Source: Hyphomicrobiales bacterium
Lineage (GTDB): Bacteria > Pseudomonadota > Alphaproteobacteria > Rhizobiales > Aestuariivirgaceae
NCBI GenBank assembly: GCA_027031305.1
Contig: JALVRJ010000006.1
Coordinates: forward strand, 1 to 7,865
Length of the DNA: 7,865 bases
Direction of reading: 5' to 3'
In this document: in pieces, positions 1 to 6,464 of the stretch
How positions within the stretch are numbered: position 1 is the stretch's first letter
Layout of the letters: the number at the start of each line of letters is the position of its first letter
Position numbers and translations under genes: made by a program
The notes under the pieces: model-generated
What the model saw: only the letters and a program-made list of their open reading frames with translations
What the model was told of the DNA's origin: nothing
The model's database searches: none

Positions 1-217
<217 letters not shown>

Positions 218-232
218 TCACCTGGCTTTTCA

Positions 233-316
233 CTCGTCACCCTGGCGAAAGCCAGGGTCTCATGGTGATGGATGCATGTCCGTCCCTGAGATGCTGGCTT
301 TCGCCAGCATGACGAG
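233..316. repeat. Inverted-repeat element with two self-folding arms (pdhC-lpdA gap)
   Basis: Two 30-nt arms (233-262 and 287-316) are inverted copies of each other, separated by a 24-nt centre. Each arm also folds on itself. The left arm is CGTCA, stem CCCTGGC, loop GAAA, stem GCCAGGG, then TCTCA. The right arm, read on the opposite strand, is CGTCA, TGCTGGC, GAAA, GCCAGCA, TCTCA. The arms differ only in the outer stem pairs, and each change is matched by its partner, so both hairpins stay perfect. This looks like a REP/MITE-type intergenic repeat. It could slow RNA decay or transcription between pdhC and lpdA. There is no T-run, so a classical terminator is unlikely. Confidence 0.88.
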
Positions 317-323
317 AAGGGAT

Positions 324-1685
324 TCAGGCTTCCCGTTCTCCAAACAGCAGCAGCGCCGGTTCCTCGATGTGGCGGCGGAAGGCGGTGAGCGCCTGCGCCG
401 CCACGGCGCCGTCCACCGCGCGGTGATCCGCCGACAGGGTGGCCGTCATGACCGTGCGCACCACCGGCTGGCCGTTCTCTGCCACCACCCGCGGCGCGCC
501 CTGGCCTACGGCGAGAATGGTCGCCTGCGGCGGGTTGATGACGGCGGCGAACTGGTCGATGCCGAACATGCCCAGATTCGAGATGCTGGTGGTGCCGCCC
601 TGGTATTCCTCCGGCTTCAGCCGTCGCGCCCGGGCGCGTGCCGCCAGATCCTTCATGGTGGCGGAGATGGTGGGCAGATCCAGCGCATCGGCGGCGCGGA
701 TGATGGGGGTGATCAGCCCGCCTTCGATGGCCACGGCCACGGCCACGTCCACCTGATGATGATGCAACATGCCCTGCTGCGTCCAGGTGACGTTCGCCTC
801 CGGCACCTTTTTCAGCGCCAGCGCCCAGGCCTTGATGACGAAATCGTTCACCGAGAGCTTCCACGCCGGCTTGCCGTCCTCGCCCACCGGCGCTTCGGCG
901 TTGATGGCCTTGCGCGCTTCCAGCAGGCGGTCGATGATGCAATCCACCGTCAGGTAGAAATGCGGCACCGTCTGCTTGGACAGCGTCAGCCGGCTGGCGA
1001 TGGCCTTGCGCATGGAATCCACGGGCCTGAGGTCGTAGCCGCCCTGCGGATAGAGCGCGAGGATTTCCACGTCCGACATGCCGCCGGACATGGCCGCTCC
1101 GGCAGTCGCTGCGCGCCCCGCACCAGAGGCGATGGCGGCCTCCACGTCGCGCTTGACGATGCGCCCGCGCGGGCCGGAGCCGGCGATCAGCGACAGGTTG
1201 ATGCCGTGCTCCTTCGCCAGCCGCTTCGCCAGCGGCGAGGCGAACACGCGGCCCGCCGGGCGCGGCGCGGCGGTAGTGGCTGGCGCGGCTGGCGCGGGCT
1301 TTGGTGGGGACGTGGGAGAAGTCTGCGTGGGCGCGGCATCCGCTTTTTCCGCCTCCTGTGGTTGCTCCGCCTTGGGCGTGGCCTGCGCGCCCGCGGGGGC
1401 CAGCGTGGCGGGGTCGATGTTCGCCACCTCCGCCACGTCCTCGCCGTCCTCGGCCAGCACGGCGATAACGGCATTCACAGGCACGCCCTCCGCGCCCTCG
1501 GGCACGACGATCTTCGCCAAGGTGCCCTCATCGGTGGCCTCCAGCTCCATGACCGCCTTGTCCGTCTCGATCTCGGCGATCACGTCGCCGGCGTGCACCT
1601 CTTCGCCTTCCTTCTTCAGCCAGCGGGCGATCTTGCCCTCGGTCATGGTGGGCGAGAGCGCCGGCATGAGAATGGGTATCGGCAT
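324..1685 (-). CDS. pdhC: Dihydrolipoamide acetyltransferase (E2) of pyruvate dehydrogenase
   Basis: E2 is the structural core of the PDH complex; it transfers the acetyl group from lipoyl-lysine to CoA. The 453-residue product has the full family architecture. A single lipoyl domain spans about 1-80, with the lipoylated Lys43 in ETDKAVME. An Ala/Pro/Glu-rich flexible linker follows (about 93-146). The peripheral-subunit-binding domain lies at about 147-186 (FASPLAKRLAKEHGI, GPRGRIVKRDV) and docks E1/E3. After a second Ala/Gly linker, the catalytic acyltransferase domain runs from about 218 to the end. The active-site motif DHRAVDG is at 420-426 (His421, Asp425). The length is normal for a one-lipoyl-domain E2. 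The start lies 12 bp after the pdhB stop, with a GA-rich ribosome site (GAGGGGGAG) in that gap, which indicates co-transcription and probably coupled translation. PDH rather than 2-oxoglutarate specificity is inferred mainly from the adjoining E1 genes. Confidence 0.96.
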   Translation of the reverse strand: MPIPILMPALSPTMTEGKIARWLKKEGEEVHAGDVIAEIETDKAVMELEATDEGTLAKIVVPEGAEGVPVNAVIAVLAEDGEDVAEVANIDPATLAPAGAQATPKAEQPQEAEKADAAPTQTSPTSPPKPAPAAPATTAAPRPAGRVFASPLAKRLAKEHGINLSLIAGSGPRGRIVKRDVEAAIASGAGRAATAGAAMSGGMSDVEILALYPQGGYDLRPVDSMRKAIASRLTLSKQTVPHFYLTVDCIIDRLLEARKAINAEAPVGEDGKPAWKLSVNDFVIKAWALALKKVPEANVTWTQQGMLHHHQVDVAVAVAIEGGLITPIIRAADALDLPTISATMKDLAARARARRLKPEEYQGGTTSISNLGMFGIDQFAAVINPPQATILAVGQGAPRVVAENGQPVVRTVMTATLSADHRAVDGAVAAQALTAFRRHIEEPALLLFGEREA

Positions 1686-1697
1686 GAAGTCTCCCCC

Positions 1698-3185
1698 TCA
1701 GTCGCGGTAGAGCACGTGCTTCGCCGCCGCCACCACCTCTTCCACCGTGGGCAGCGCCATTTTCTCCAGATTCGCCGCGTAGGGCAGCACCACGTCCTTG
1801 GCGTTCACCGTCAGCACCGGCGCGTCCAGCCAGTCGAAGGCTTCGGCCATTACCCGGCGGCAGATCTCCGCGCCGATGGAGCACACCGGCCAGGCTTCCT
1901 CCACGGTAATCAGCCGGTTGGTCTTCTTGAGGCTCCGGATGACGGCGGGCATGTCCAGCGGGCGCAGGCTGCGCAGATCGATGACCTCCGCCGAGATGCC
2001 TTCTTCCGCCAGCGCGTCCGCCGCCTGCATGGCGTAGTGCATCCCCATGCCGTAGGAAACGATGGTGACATCCGTGCCCGCCCGCGCGATGCGCGCCCGG
2101 CCGATGGGCAGCACCCAGTCCTCCACCTGCGGCACCGGGAAGCTGTGGCCGTAGAGGATTTCGTTCTCCAGAAAGATGACAGGGTTCGGGTCGCGGATGG
2201 CGGCCTTCAGGAGCCCCTTGGCATCCGCCGCGGAGTAGGGAATGACCACCTTCAGCCCCGGAATGTGGGCATACCAGGCCGAATAGTCCTGACTGTGCTG
2301 ACCGGCCACGCGTGCCGCCGGACCGTTCGGCCCGCGGAAGACGATGGGCACGCTGACCTCGCCACCGGACATGTAGCGCTGCTTGGCGGCGGAGTTGATG
2401 ATGGCGTCAATCGCCTGCATGGCGAAGTTGAAGGTCATGAACTCGACGATGGGGCGCAAGCCGGCGAAGGCCGCGCCGATGCCCAGCCCGGCGAAGCCGT
2501 ATTCGGTGATGGGGGTGTCGATGACGCGCTTTGGCCCGAACTCGTCCAGCAGCCCCTGGCTCACCTTGTAGGCGCCCTGGTATTCTCCCACTTCCTCGCC
2601 CATCAGGAACACGCGCTCGTCGCGCCGCATTTCCTCGGCCATGGCATCCCGCAGGGCCTCGCGCACCGTCTGCTCGACGAACTCGGTGCCCTCGGGCAGC
2701 ACCGGGTCGGAGTCGGCGGGCGGGGTGATGGAAAGGTTGCGTGCAGGATCGGGCGCGCCGTTGAGCGCATAGGACTCTTCGTCATCCTCGTCGGTGGCGG
2801 CTGCGCCAGGGTGCACGGCGGGGGCCGCCGGCGCTTCCGTGTTGGCCGTCGGTTGTGCCGTCTCTTCGGATGCTGGCGTTTCTTCCGCCGCAGCCGCCGC
2901 GCCGCCACTTTCGGCCAGCAGCGCGTCCAGGTCGAACTCTTCCCCCTCTTCGGCGATGACGGCGATGGGCGCGCCCACCTGCACGCCCGCCGTGCCCTCC
3001 GGCACGAGGATTTTCGCCAGCACCCCCTCTTCCTCGGTTTCCAGCTCCATCACCGCCTTGTCGGTTTCCACCTCGGCGATGACGTCGCCGGGCGAGATGG
3101 CCTCGCCCTCGGTCTTGAGCCATTTCGCCAGCGTGCCCTCGGTCATGGTGGGCGAAAGCGCCGGCATGCGCACCACTACTGCCAT
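1698..3185 (-). CDS. pdhB: Pyruvate dehydrogenase E1 beta subunit with N-terminal lipoyl domain
   Basis: E1-beta pairs with E1-alpha to form the thiamine-diphosphate enzyme that decarboxylates pyruvate and acetylates lipoyl groups. The protein has 495 residues, about 150 more than an ordinary E1-beta. The extra length is a complete lipoyl domain at about 1-80 (Lys43 in ETDKAVME) joined by an Ala/Pro/Glu-rich linker with an acidic patch (about 85-163). The E1-beta part starts near 168 ([15 protein letters not shown]). It contains [17 protein letters not shown] and [11 protein letters not shown], where Glu228 matches the catalytic Glu that activates the cofactor aminopyrimidine. It continues with the FRGPNG loop, QHSQ (His297), and the C-terminal transketolase-like domain (about 355-495: [17 protein letters not shown]). 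This fusion is known in alphaproteobacterial PDH. The start has a strong GGAGGGAA ribosome site. The gene follows pdhA after a 166-bp gap containing an inverted-repeat element. Confidence 0.96.
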   Translation of the reverse strand: MAVVVRMPALSPTMTEGTLAKWLKTEGEAISPGDVIAEVETDKAVMELETEEEGVLAKILVPEGTAGVQVGAPIAVIAEEGEEFDLDALLAESGGAAAAAEETPASEETAQPTANTEAPAAPAVHPGAAATDEDDEESYALNGAPDPARNLSITPPADSDPVLPEGTEFVEQTVREALRDAMAEEMRRDERVFLMGEEVGEYQGAYKVSQGLLDEFGPKRVIDTPITEYGFAGLGIGAAFAGLRPIVEFMTFNFAMQAIDAIINSAAKQRYMSGGEVSVPIVFRGPNGPAARVAGQHSQDYSAWYAHIPGLKVVIPYSAADAKGLLKAAIRDPNPVIFLENEILYGHSFPVPQVEDWVLPIGRARIARAGTDVTIVSYGMGMHYAMQAADALAEEGISAEVIDLRSLRPLDMPAVIRSLKKTNRLITVEEAWPVCSIGAEICRRVMAEAFDWLDAPVLTVNAKDVVLPYAANLEKMALPTVEEVVAAAKHVLYRD

Positions 3186-3261
3186 GTTTCCCGTTCCCTC
3201 CGGCGGCCAGATTCCATTTGCGCCGCGTTCCGGGTTTCTCTTCTCCAGCCTTTCCCAATTT

Positions 3262-3335
3262 CGTCATTCCCGCGAAAGCGGGAATCCAGCCCTGCCGCTA
3301 CCGCTGACTGGATCCCCGCTTTCGCGGGGATGACG
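3262..3335. repeat. Inverted-repeat element with two self-folding arms (pdhA-pdhB gap)
   Basis: Two 28-nt arms (3262-3289 and 3308-3335) are inverted copies around an 18-nt centre. Left arm: CGTCA, TTCCCGC, GAAA, GCGGGAA, TCCAG. Right arm on the opposite strand: CGTCA, TCCCCGC, GAAA, GCGGGGA, TCCAG. The arms differ only at a compensated stem pair. The layout is the same as the element at 233-316, with different stem sequences. The motif GTCATTCCCGCGAAAGCGGG is, as I recall, a common dispersed intergenic repeat in many proteobacteria. It lies 16 bp after the pdhA stop and within the pdh operon, where the RNA could form either two small hairpins or one long one. Confidence 0.93.
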
Positions 3336-3351
3336 GAGAGGAGCGACGCCC

Positions 3352-4413
3352 CTAGAATTCCGCATACACGTCGCGCCAGAGTTCCTCTTCCGGCGGCAAT
3401 TCGGCGCTGATGGCGAAATCGGCGGCCTCGGCCACCACCTTGCGCACCTCCGCGTCCACCGCCTTGATGTCCTCTTCCGTGGCCCAGCCCGCTTCCAGCA
3501 AGCGCCGTTTCACCTGCTCGATGGGGTCGTGCCCCTCGCGCATTTTCTGCACTTCCTCTCGCGACCGGTATTTCGCCGGATCGGACATGGAATGGCCGCG
3601 ATAGCGGTAGGTCTGCATCTCCAGGATGATGGGGCCGTTGCCCGCCAGCACGTGCTGCAACGCGCGCTCGGCGGCGTCCTTCACGGCGCGCACGTCCATG
3701 CCGTCCACCTGCTCGCCGGGGATCCCGAAGGCGGCGCCGCGCATGAACAGCTCCTCCGCCTTGGCCGAGGCACGGTGGATTTCCGTGCCCATGGCATAGC
3801 GGTTGTTCTCGATGACGTAGATGACCGGCAGCTTCCACAGGGCGGCCATGTTGAAGCTCTCATAGACCTGTCCCTGGTTGGCCGCGCCCTCGCCGAAGAA
3901 GGCGAAACAGGCCCTGTCCTCGCCATTGTAGTGCGCGGCGAAGGCAAGACCGGTGCCCAGCGGCACCTGCGCGCCGACGATGCCGTGACCGCCCCAGAAA
4001 TGCCCGGCCACGTGGAACATGTGCATGGAGCCGCCCTTGCCTTTCGATACGCCGGGCAGGCGGCCCGTCAGCTCGGCCATCACCGCCTTCGGGTCGGCGC
4101 CCGCCAGCAGCTCCTGGGCGTGGCAACGGTAGGAGGTGATGACATCATCCTGTTCGCGCCGCGCCATGAACACGCCCGTGGCCACCGCCTCCTGCCCGAT
4201 GTAGAGGTGCAGGAAGCCGCCGATGTGCCCCATGCCATAGAGCTGGCCGGCCTTTTCCTCGAAGCGGCGGACGAGCAGCATGTCGCGCAGGGCGCGCAAT
4301 TCCTCTTCCCTGCCGAAGGCGGGCGGATGATTGGCCTTCGCGGTATCGCGCTTCCTGGCGCCCCTGGTGCCGGTGGATTTGCCGCCCTTCTTGCCGGATG
4401 TGCTGGCTGCCAT
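3352..4413 (-). CDS. pdhA: Pyruvate dehydrogenase E1 alpha subunit
   Basis: E1-alpha forms the alpha2beta2 E1 with PdhB and binds thiamine diphosphate and Mg2+ to decarboxylate pyruvate. The predicted protein has 353 residues, normal for the family. I chose the ATG at 4413 because AGGGGA lies 8 nt upstream and the open frame further upstream shows no E1 similarity. Residues 1-30 are a Lys/Gly/Thr-rich tail. The family core begins near 36 (EEELRALRDMLLVRRFEEKAGQLYGMG). Visible motifs are GGFLHLYIGQEA (His69), SYRCHAQ, KGKGGSMHMF, WGGHGIVGAQVPLGTG, and the cofactor motif GEGAANQGQ (174-182) ending at ENN (202-204). The active-site loop YRYRGHSMSDP has His274. The cofactor motif reads GEG where most relatives have GDG. 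The gene is the first of the pdh cluster, with a candidate promoter 50-79 bp upstream. Confidence 0.95.
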   Translation of the reverse strand: MAASTSGKKGGKSTGTRGARKRDTAKANHPPAFGREEELRALRDMLLVRRFEEKAGQLYGMGHIGGFLHLYIGQEAVATGVFMARREQDDVITSYRCHAQELLAGADPKAVMAELTGRLPGVSKGKGGSMHMFHVAGHFWGGHGIVGAQVPLGTGLAFAAHYNGEDRACFAFFGEGAANQGQVYESFNMAALWKLPVIYVIENNRYAMGTEIHRASAKAEELFMRGAAFGIPGEQVDGMDVRAVKDAAERALQHVLAGNGPIILEMQTYRYRGHSMSDPAKYRSREEVQKMREGHDPIEQVKRRLLEAGWATEEDIKAVDAEVRKVVAEAADFAISAELPPEEELWRDVYAEF

Positions 4414-4462
4414 GCGATATTCCCCTGCGTCCCCCCGGAATCGATCACGCACCCTGCGCCAG

Positions 4463-4492
4463 CTTATAGCCAAGGGCCGGGCGCCAGCACAA
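4463..4492 (-). promoter_or_regulatory. Candidate sigma-70-type promoter for the pdh operon
   Basis: Read on the minus strand, the 149-bp sufE-pdhA gap contains TTGTGC (4492-4487), an 18-bp spacer and TATAAG (4468-4463). This is a fair match to TTGACA/TATAAT in an otherwise GC-rich stretch, and would place the start of transcription near 4456 with a leader of about 43 nt. The call rests on the match alone; no transcript start is known. Confidence 0.4.
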
Positions 4493-4562
4493 GTGCGAGC
4501 ACCCGTATGGCCGCCATGCACATGCATGACGCGAAACGGCCAGGGCCAGGCCGCAGCGCTCC

Positions 4563-5003
4563 TCAGCCCTCTTGCGCCACCTTGGCCGCTTCCCGCTTCA
4601 GCCGCTCGATCATGCTGGCCAGGCCATTGGCCCGCTGCTGCGTCAGGTGCTCTTGCAACCCCAGCCGCGCGAGTTGGCCGGCAATGTCCATGTCCATGAT
4701 TTCGCGCGCGGTCTTGCCCTCCACCATGGACAGGAGAATGGTGACGAGGCCCTTCACGATGAGGGCGTCGCTGTCGGCGAGGAAATGCATCCTCGCGTCC
4801 GGCCCCCGGCCTTCCGGCACCACCTTCAGCCACACCTGGCTGACGCAACCATGCACGCGGTTGTCCTCGGTATGGTCTTCTTCCGGCAAGGGAGGGAGCT
4901 CCTTGCCCAGCTCGATGATGTAGCGATAGCGGTCTTCCCAATCTTCCAGGAAGTCGAAGTCCGCCGCGATGTCCTGATGGGAACGCATGATTGGGGCATC
5001 CAT
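4563..5003 (-). CDS. sufE: SufE-family cysteine desulfurase sulfur acceptor
   Basis: SufE accepts persulfide sulfur from the cysteine desulfurase SufS and passes it to the SufBCD scaffold for iron-sulfur cluster assembly in the cytoplasm. The 146-residue product covers the whole family. It has an N-terminal helix with DFDFLEDWEDRYRYIIELGKEL, then LPPLPEEDHTEDNRVHGCVSQVW. Cys53 lies in the GCxSQVW loop and matches the sulfur-accepting Cys51 of E. coli SufE. It continues with the ADSDALIVKGLVTILL core and a charged C-terminal helix. Neither possible start, the ATG at 5003 or the one at 4988, has a clear ribosome site; I used the first. It does not adjoin other suf genes here, but lies between the DUF1254-like gene and pdhA in the same direction. 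CsdE is a related alternative that cannot be excluded from one sequence. Confidence 0.93.
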   Translation of the reverse strand: MDAPIMRSHQDIAADFDFLEDWEDRYRYIIELGKELPPLPEEDHTEDNRVHGCVSQVWLKVVPEGRGPDARMHFLADSDALIVKGLVTILLSMVEGKTAREIMDMDIAGQLARLGLQEHLTQQRANGLASMIERLKREAAKVAQEG

Positions 5004-5035
5004 GGTGCGTGTTGCCGATTGCTCTTGGCGCCCTG

Positions 5036-5063
5036 GTTAGCAAAGTGCGCCGGACGGGGCAAA
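5036..5063 (-). promoter_or_regulatory. Weak candidate promoter for sufE
   Basis: In the 111-bp gap before sufE, the minus strand has TTTGCC (5063-5058), 16 bp, then GCTAAC (5041-5036), about 33 bp upstream of the chosen start. The match to consensus is poor. The same gap holds a GC palindrome CCGGCGCCGG (5096-5105) with no T-run after it. Nothing else is recognisable there. Confidence 0.18.
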
Positions 5064-5114
5064 GGCGTGGTGGACTTTCCTTCCGTCATGCGCATCCGGC
5101 GCCGGCCGGAGGGG

Positions 5115-5747
5115 TTATCGGGCCGACCGGGGACGCGGCCTCACCGTGTTGGCGGAGGACGCGGCGGTGGCGGCCGTGTCGGGCGTGGCGCGCGGCACAC
5201 GGGCCCGCGCCGCCGGCACGCATTGCAAACCGGCGACTTGCGCGCGCAAGACATCGCGCTGGCCAGGGTGCCACGGCCACGCCTCCAGCAACATCAGGGC
5301 GCGGCTGGCGGCAAGCGGCACCACCATCGTGCGGCCTTCCAGCCGCGGCAGGGCGATTTCTCCCTTGCCCGCGTCCACCCGCGCCAGCTGGAAACGGACA
5401 TGCAGCGGGCCGGGCGGCAGGTGACGATCGCTGATGGTGTAGATCACGTCACCACTCGGCGCATGGACGGTCAGCATCCACAATCCGCGCAAGGCGCCAC
5501 CGCGCAGGATCACGTCGCGCTCCGCCAGCGCCATCAGGCAGGCGGCGTAAACGGTGGTGTCCGTGGGATGACGCACGACGCGCCGCAACAAGTCGGAAGA
5601 AAGCATGTGCAGCCGGTTTTCGTCGAGCCGCTCCGTGACCTCCCGCATCCACGCCCGCGCCCCCAGCCGCGGCGCGAACAGCACGTAGGCCAGGTGCGTC
5701 ACCAGCGCCATCAGCACGAACATGCCTGTCCAGTAAAGCAGGCGCAT
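5115..5747 (-). CDS. Small membrane-anchored protein, DUF1254-like
   Basis: A 210-residue protein of unknown function. Residues about 3-25 (LLYWTGMFVLMALVTHLAYVLF) form one hydrophobic segment, probably an uncleaved membrane anchor with the rest in the periplasm. A segment around 60-120 contains DTTVYAACLMALAERDVILRGG, then RGLWMLTVHAPSGDVIYTISDR and LPPGPLHVRF. It resembles the short alphaproteobacterial DUF1254 proteins, which share a pattern of an Asp followed by a beta-rich stretch. This assignment is from memory of the family pattern. The last 30 residues are rich in Ala, Arg, Pro and Thr and look disordered. The start lies 4 bp after the stop of the DUF1214-like gene, so the two are almost certainly co-transcribed and perhaps translationally coupled. 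No catalytic motif is visible. Confidence 0.8.
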   Translation of the reverse strand: MRLLYWTGMFVLMALVTHLAYVLFAPRLGARAWMREVTERLDENRLHMLSSDLLRRVVRHPTDTTVYAACLMALAERDVILRGGALRGLWMLTVHAPSGDVIYTISDRHLPPGPLHVRFQLARVDAGKGEIALPRLEGRTMVVPLAASRALMLLEAWPWHPGQRDVLRAQVAGLQCVPAARARVPRATPDTAATAASSANTVRPRPRSAR

Positions 5748-5751
5748 GACC

Positions 5752-6324
5752 TCACGAGCACTCCTTGCGTTCGATGGCGAACGGTGGCTTTCGCAACAAT
5801 TTCTCGCGGTCCAGCGGACTCAGGCCCAGCAGGTGCAGCACCAGCCGCAGCTTGCCCTCTTTCGGCGCGCGCAGCCAGTTGCCCGGCGCCGGCCGGCGGG
5901 AAACGCCGATGACAAGGCTGGCGTCAGGCTCGTAGAGCACGTCTTCCGCCGCCACCGAGGCGAAGGCCCGCGCGGACGCGCCTTCAGCGTCGGAATGCAG
6001 CGCCAGCGACCAGAAGCGCACCGGCGGCATTTTCCCGCGAACGACATAGGCGCAGGCCGCGTTGAGCGAGCGGCCATCGTCGTCGGTGTCCGCCACCAGT
6101 TCCAGCCGGTTGCCTGGCGAGGGTGGCAACGCGCCATCCAGGTAATGGCGCAACCGCGCATGGGGCAAGACGCCGGCCTTGCCGGCATCGGGCCAGGCGC
6201 GCCAGGCGCCGACCCGCACCGCTCCGGCCAGCACCGCGCTGTCCGCCGCCCAGCGCGCGCTGAACAGGCCAGCGACCGCTCCCGCCAGCAACACCCCCAG
6301 CAGAATGAGAAATTCGCGCACCAT
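5752..6324 (-). CDS. Small membrane-anchored protein, DUF1214-like
   Basis: A 190-residue protein of unknown function. I chose the ATG at 6324 because it begins a typical anchor (MVREFLILLGVLLAGAVAGLFSARWA) and a GGGGGCGA ribosome-like stretch precedes it. The open frame continues further upstream but there overlaps recR. The features match the short DUF1214 proteins as I know them: an early VRVGAWRAWPDAG, a YLDG..P core, LELVADTDDDGRSLNAACAYVVRG, a 'FWSLALHSDAEG' strand, DASLVIGVSRRPAPGNWLRAPK, then LRLVLHLLG. It ends with PPFAIERKEC. The C-terminal Cys189 is a notable detail. In larger bacterial proteins DUF1254 and DUF1214 occur fused; here they are separate neighbouring genes. No function is established, and a periplasmic or envelope location is inferred from the anchor. 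Confidence 0.82.
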   Translation of the reverse strand: MVREFLILLGVLLAGAVAGLFSARWAADSAVLAGAVRVGAWRAWPDAGKAGVLPHARLRHYLDGALPPSPGNRLELVADTDDDGRSLNAACAYVVRGKMPPVRFWSLALHSDAEGASARAFASVAAEDVLYEPDASLVIGVSRRPAPGNWLRAPKEGKLRLVLHLLGLSPLDREKLLRKPPFAIERKECS

Positions 6325-6464
6325 GCGTTCGCCCCCGTTTGGGTGCTCTATGCCACGTTTGTCGGCGAAAATCGAGCCAGCGACAATTCCCGGATGTCCT
6401 CTCCCGTCTCTCGGCGCGTGGCGGCCGGTCGCGCCCGGGTGTGGGAACAACGTTTCCCGGCATT

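Noticed and set aside
233..316. Repeat arms as a CRISPR repeat or transposon end
   Set aside because: There are only two inverted arms, no regularly spaced direct repeats or spacers, and no transposase gene nearby.
4414..5043. Upstream extension of the pdhA frame
   Set aside because: The added residues overlap sufE and show no E1 similarity; the ATG at 4413 has a good ribosome site and begins a protein of normal length.
5096..5109. GC palindrome CCGGCGCCGGCCGG after the DUF1254-like gene as a terminator
   Set aside because: The stem is about 5 bp with no T-run after it; such palindromes are common in GC-rich DNA.
4572..5912. Plus-strand 446-codon open frame opposite sufE and the DUF1254-like gene
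   Set aside because: It is biased in composition, has no start signal or domain, and is antisense to SufE, which is clearly real.
6434..6460. Possible recR terminator: GGGAA...TTCCC hairpin within CCGGG...CCCGG
   Set aside because: The inner stem is only 5 bp, the outer pairing is imperfectly nested, and no T-run follows on the minus strand.
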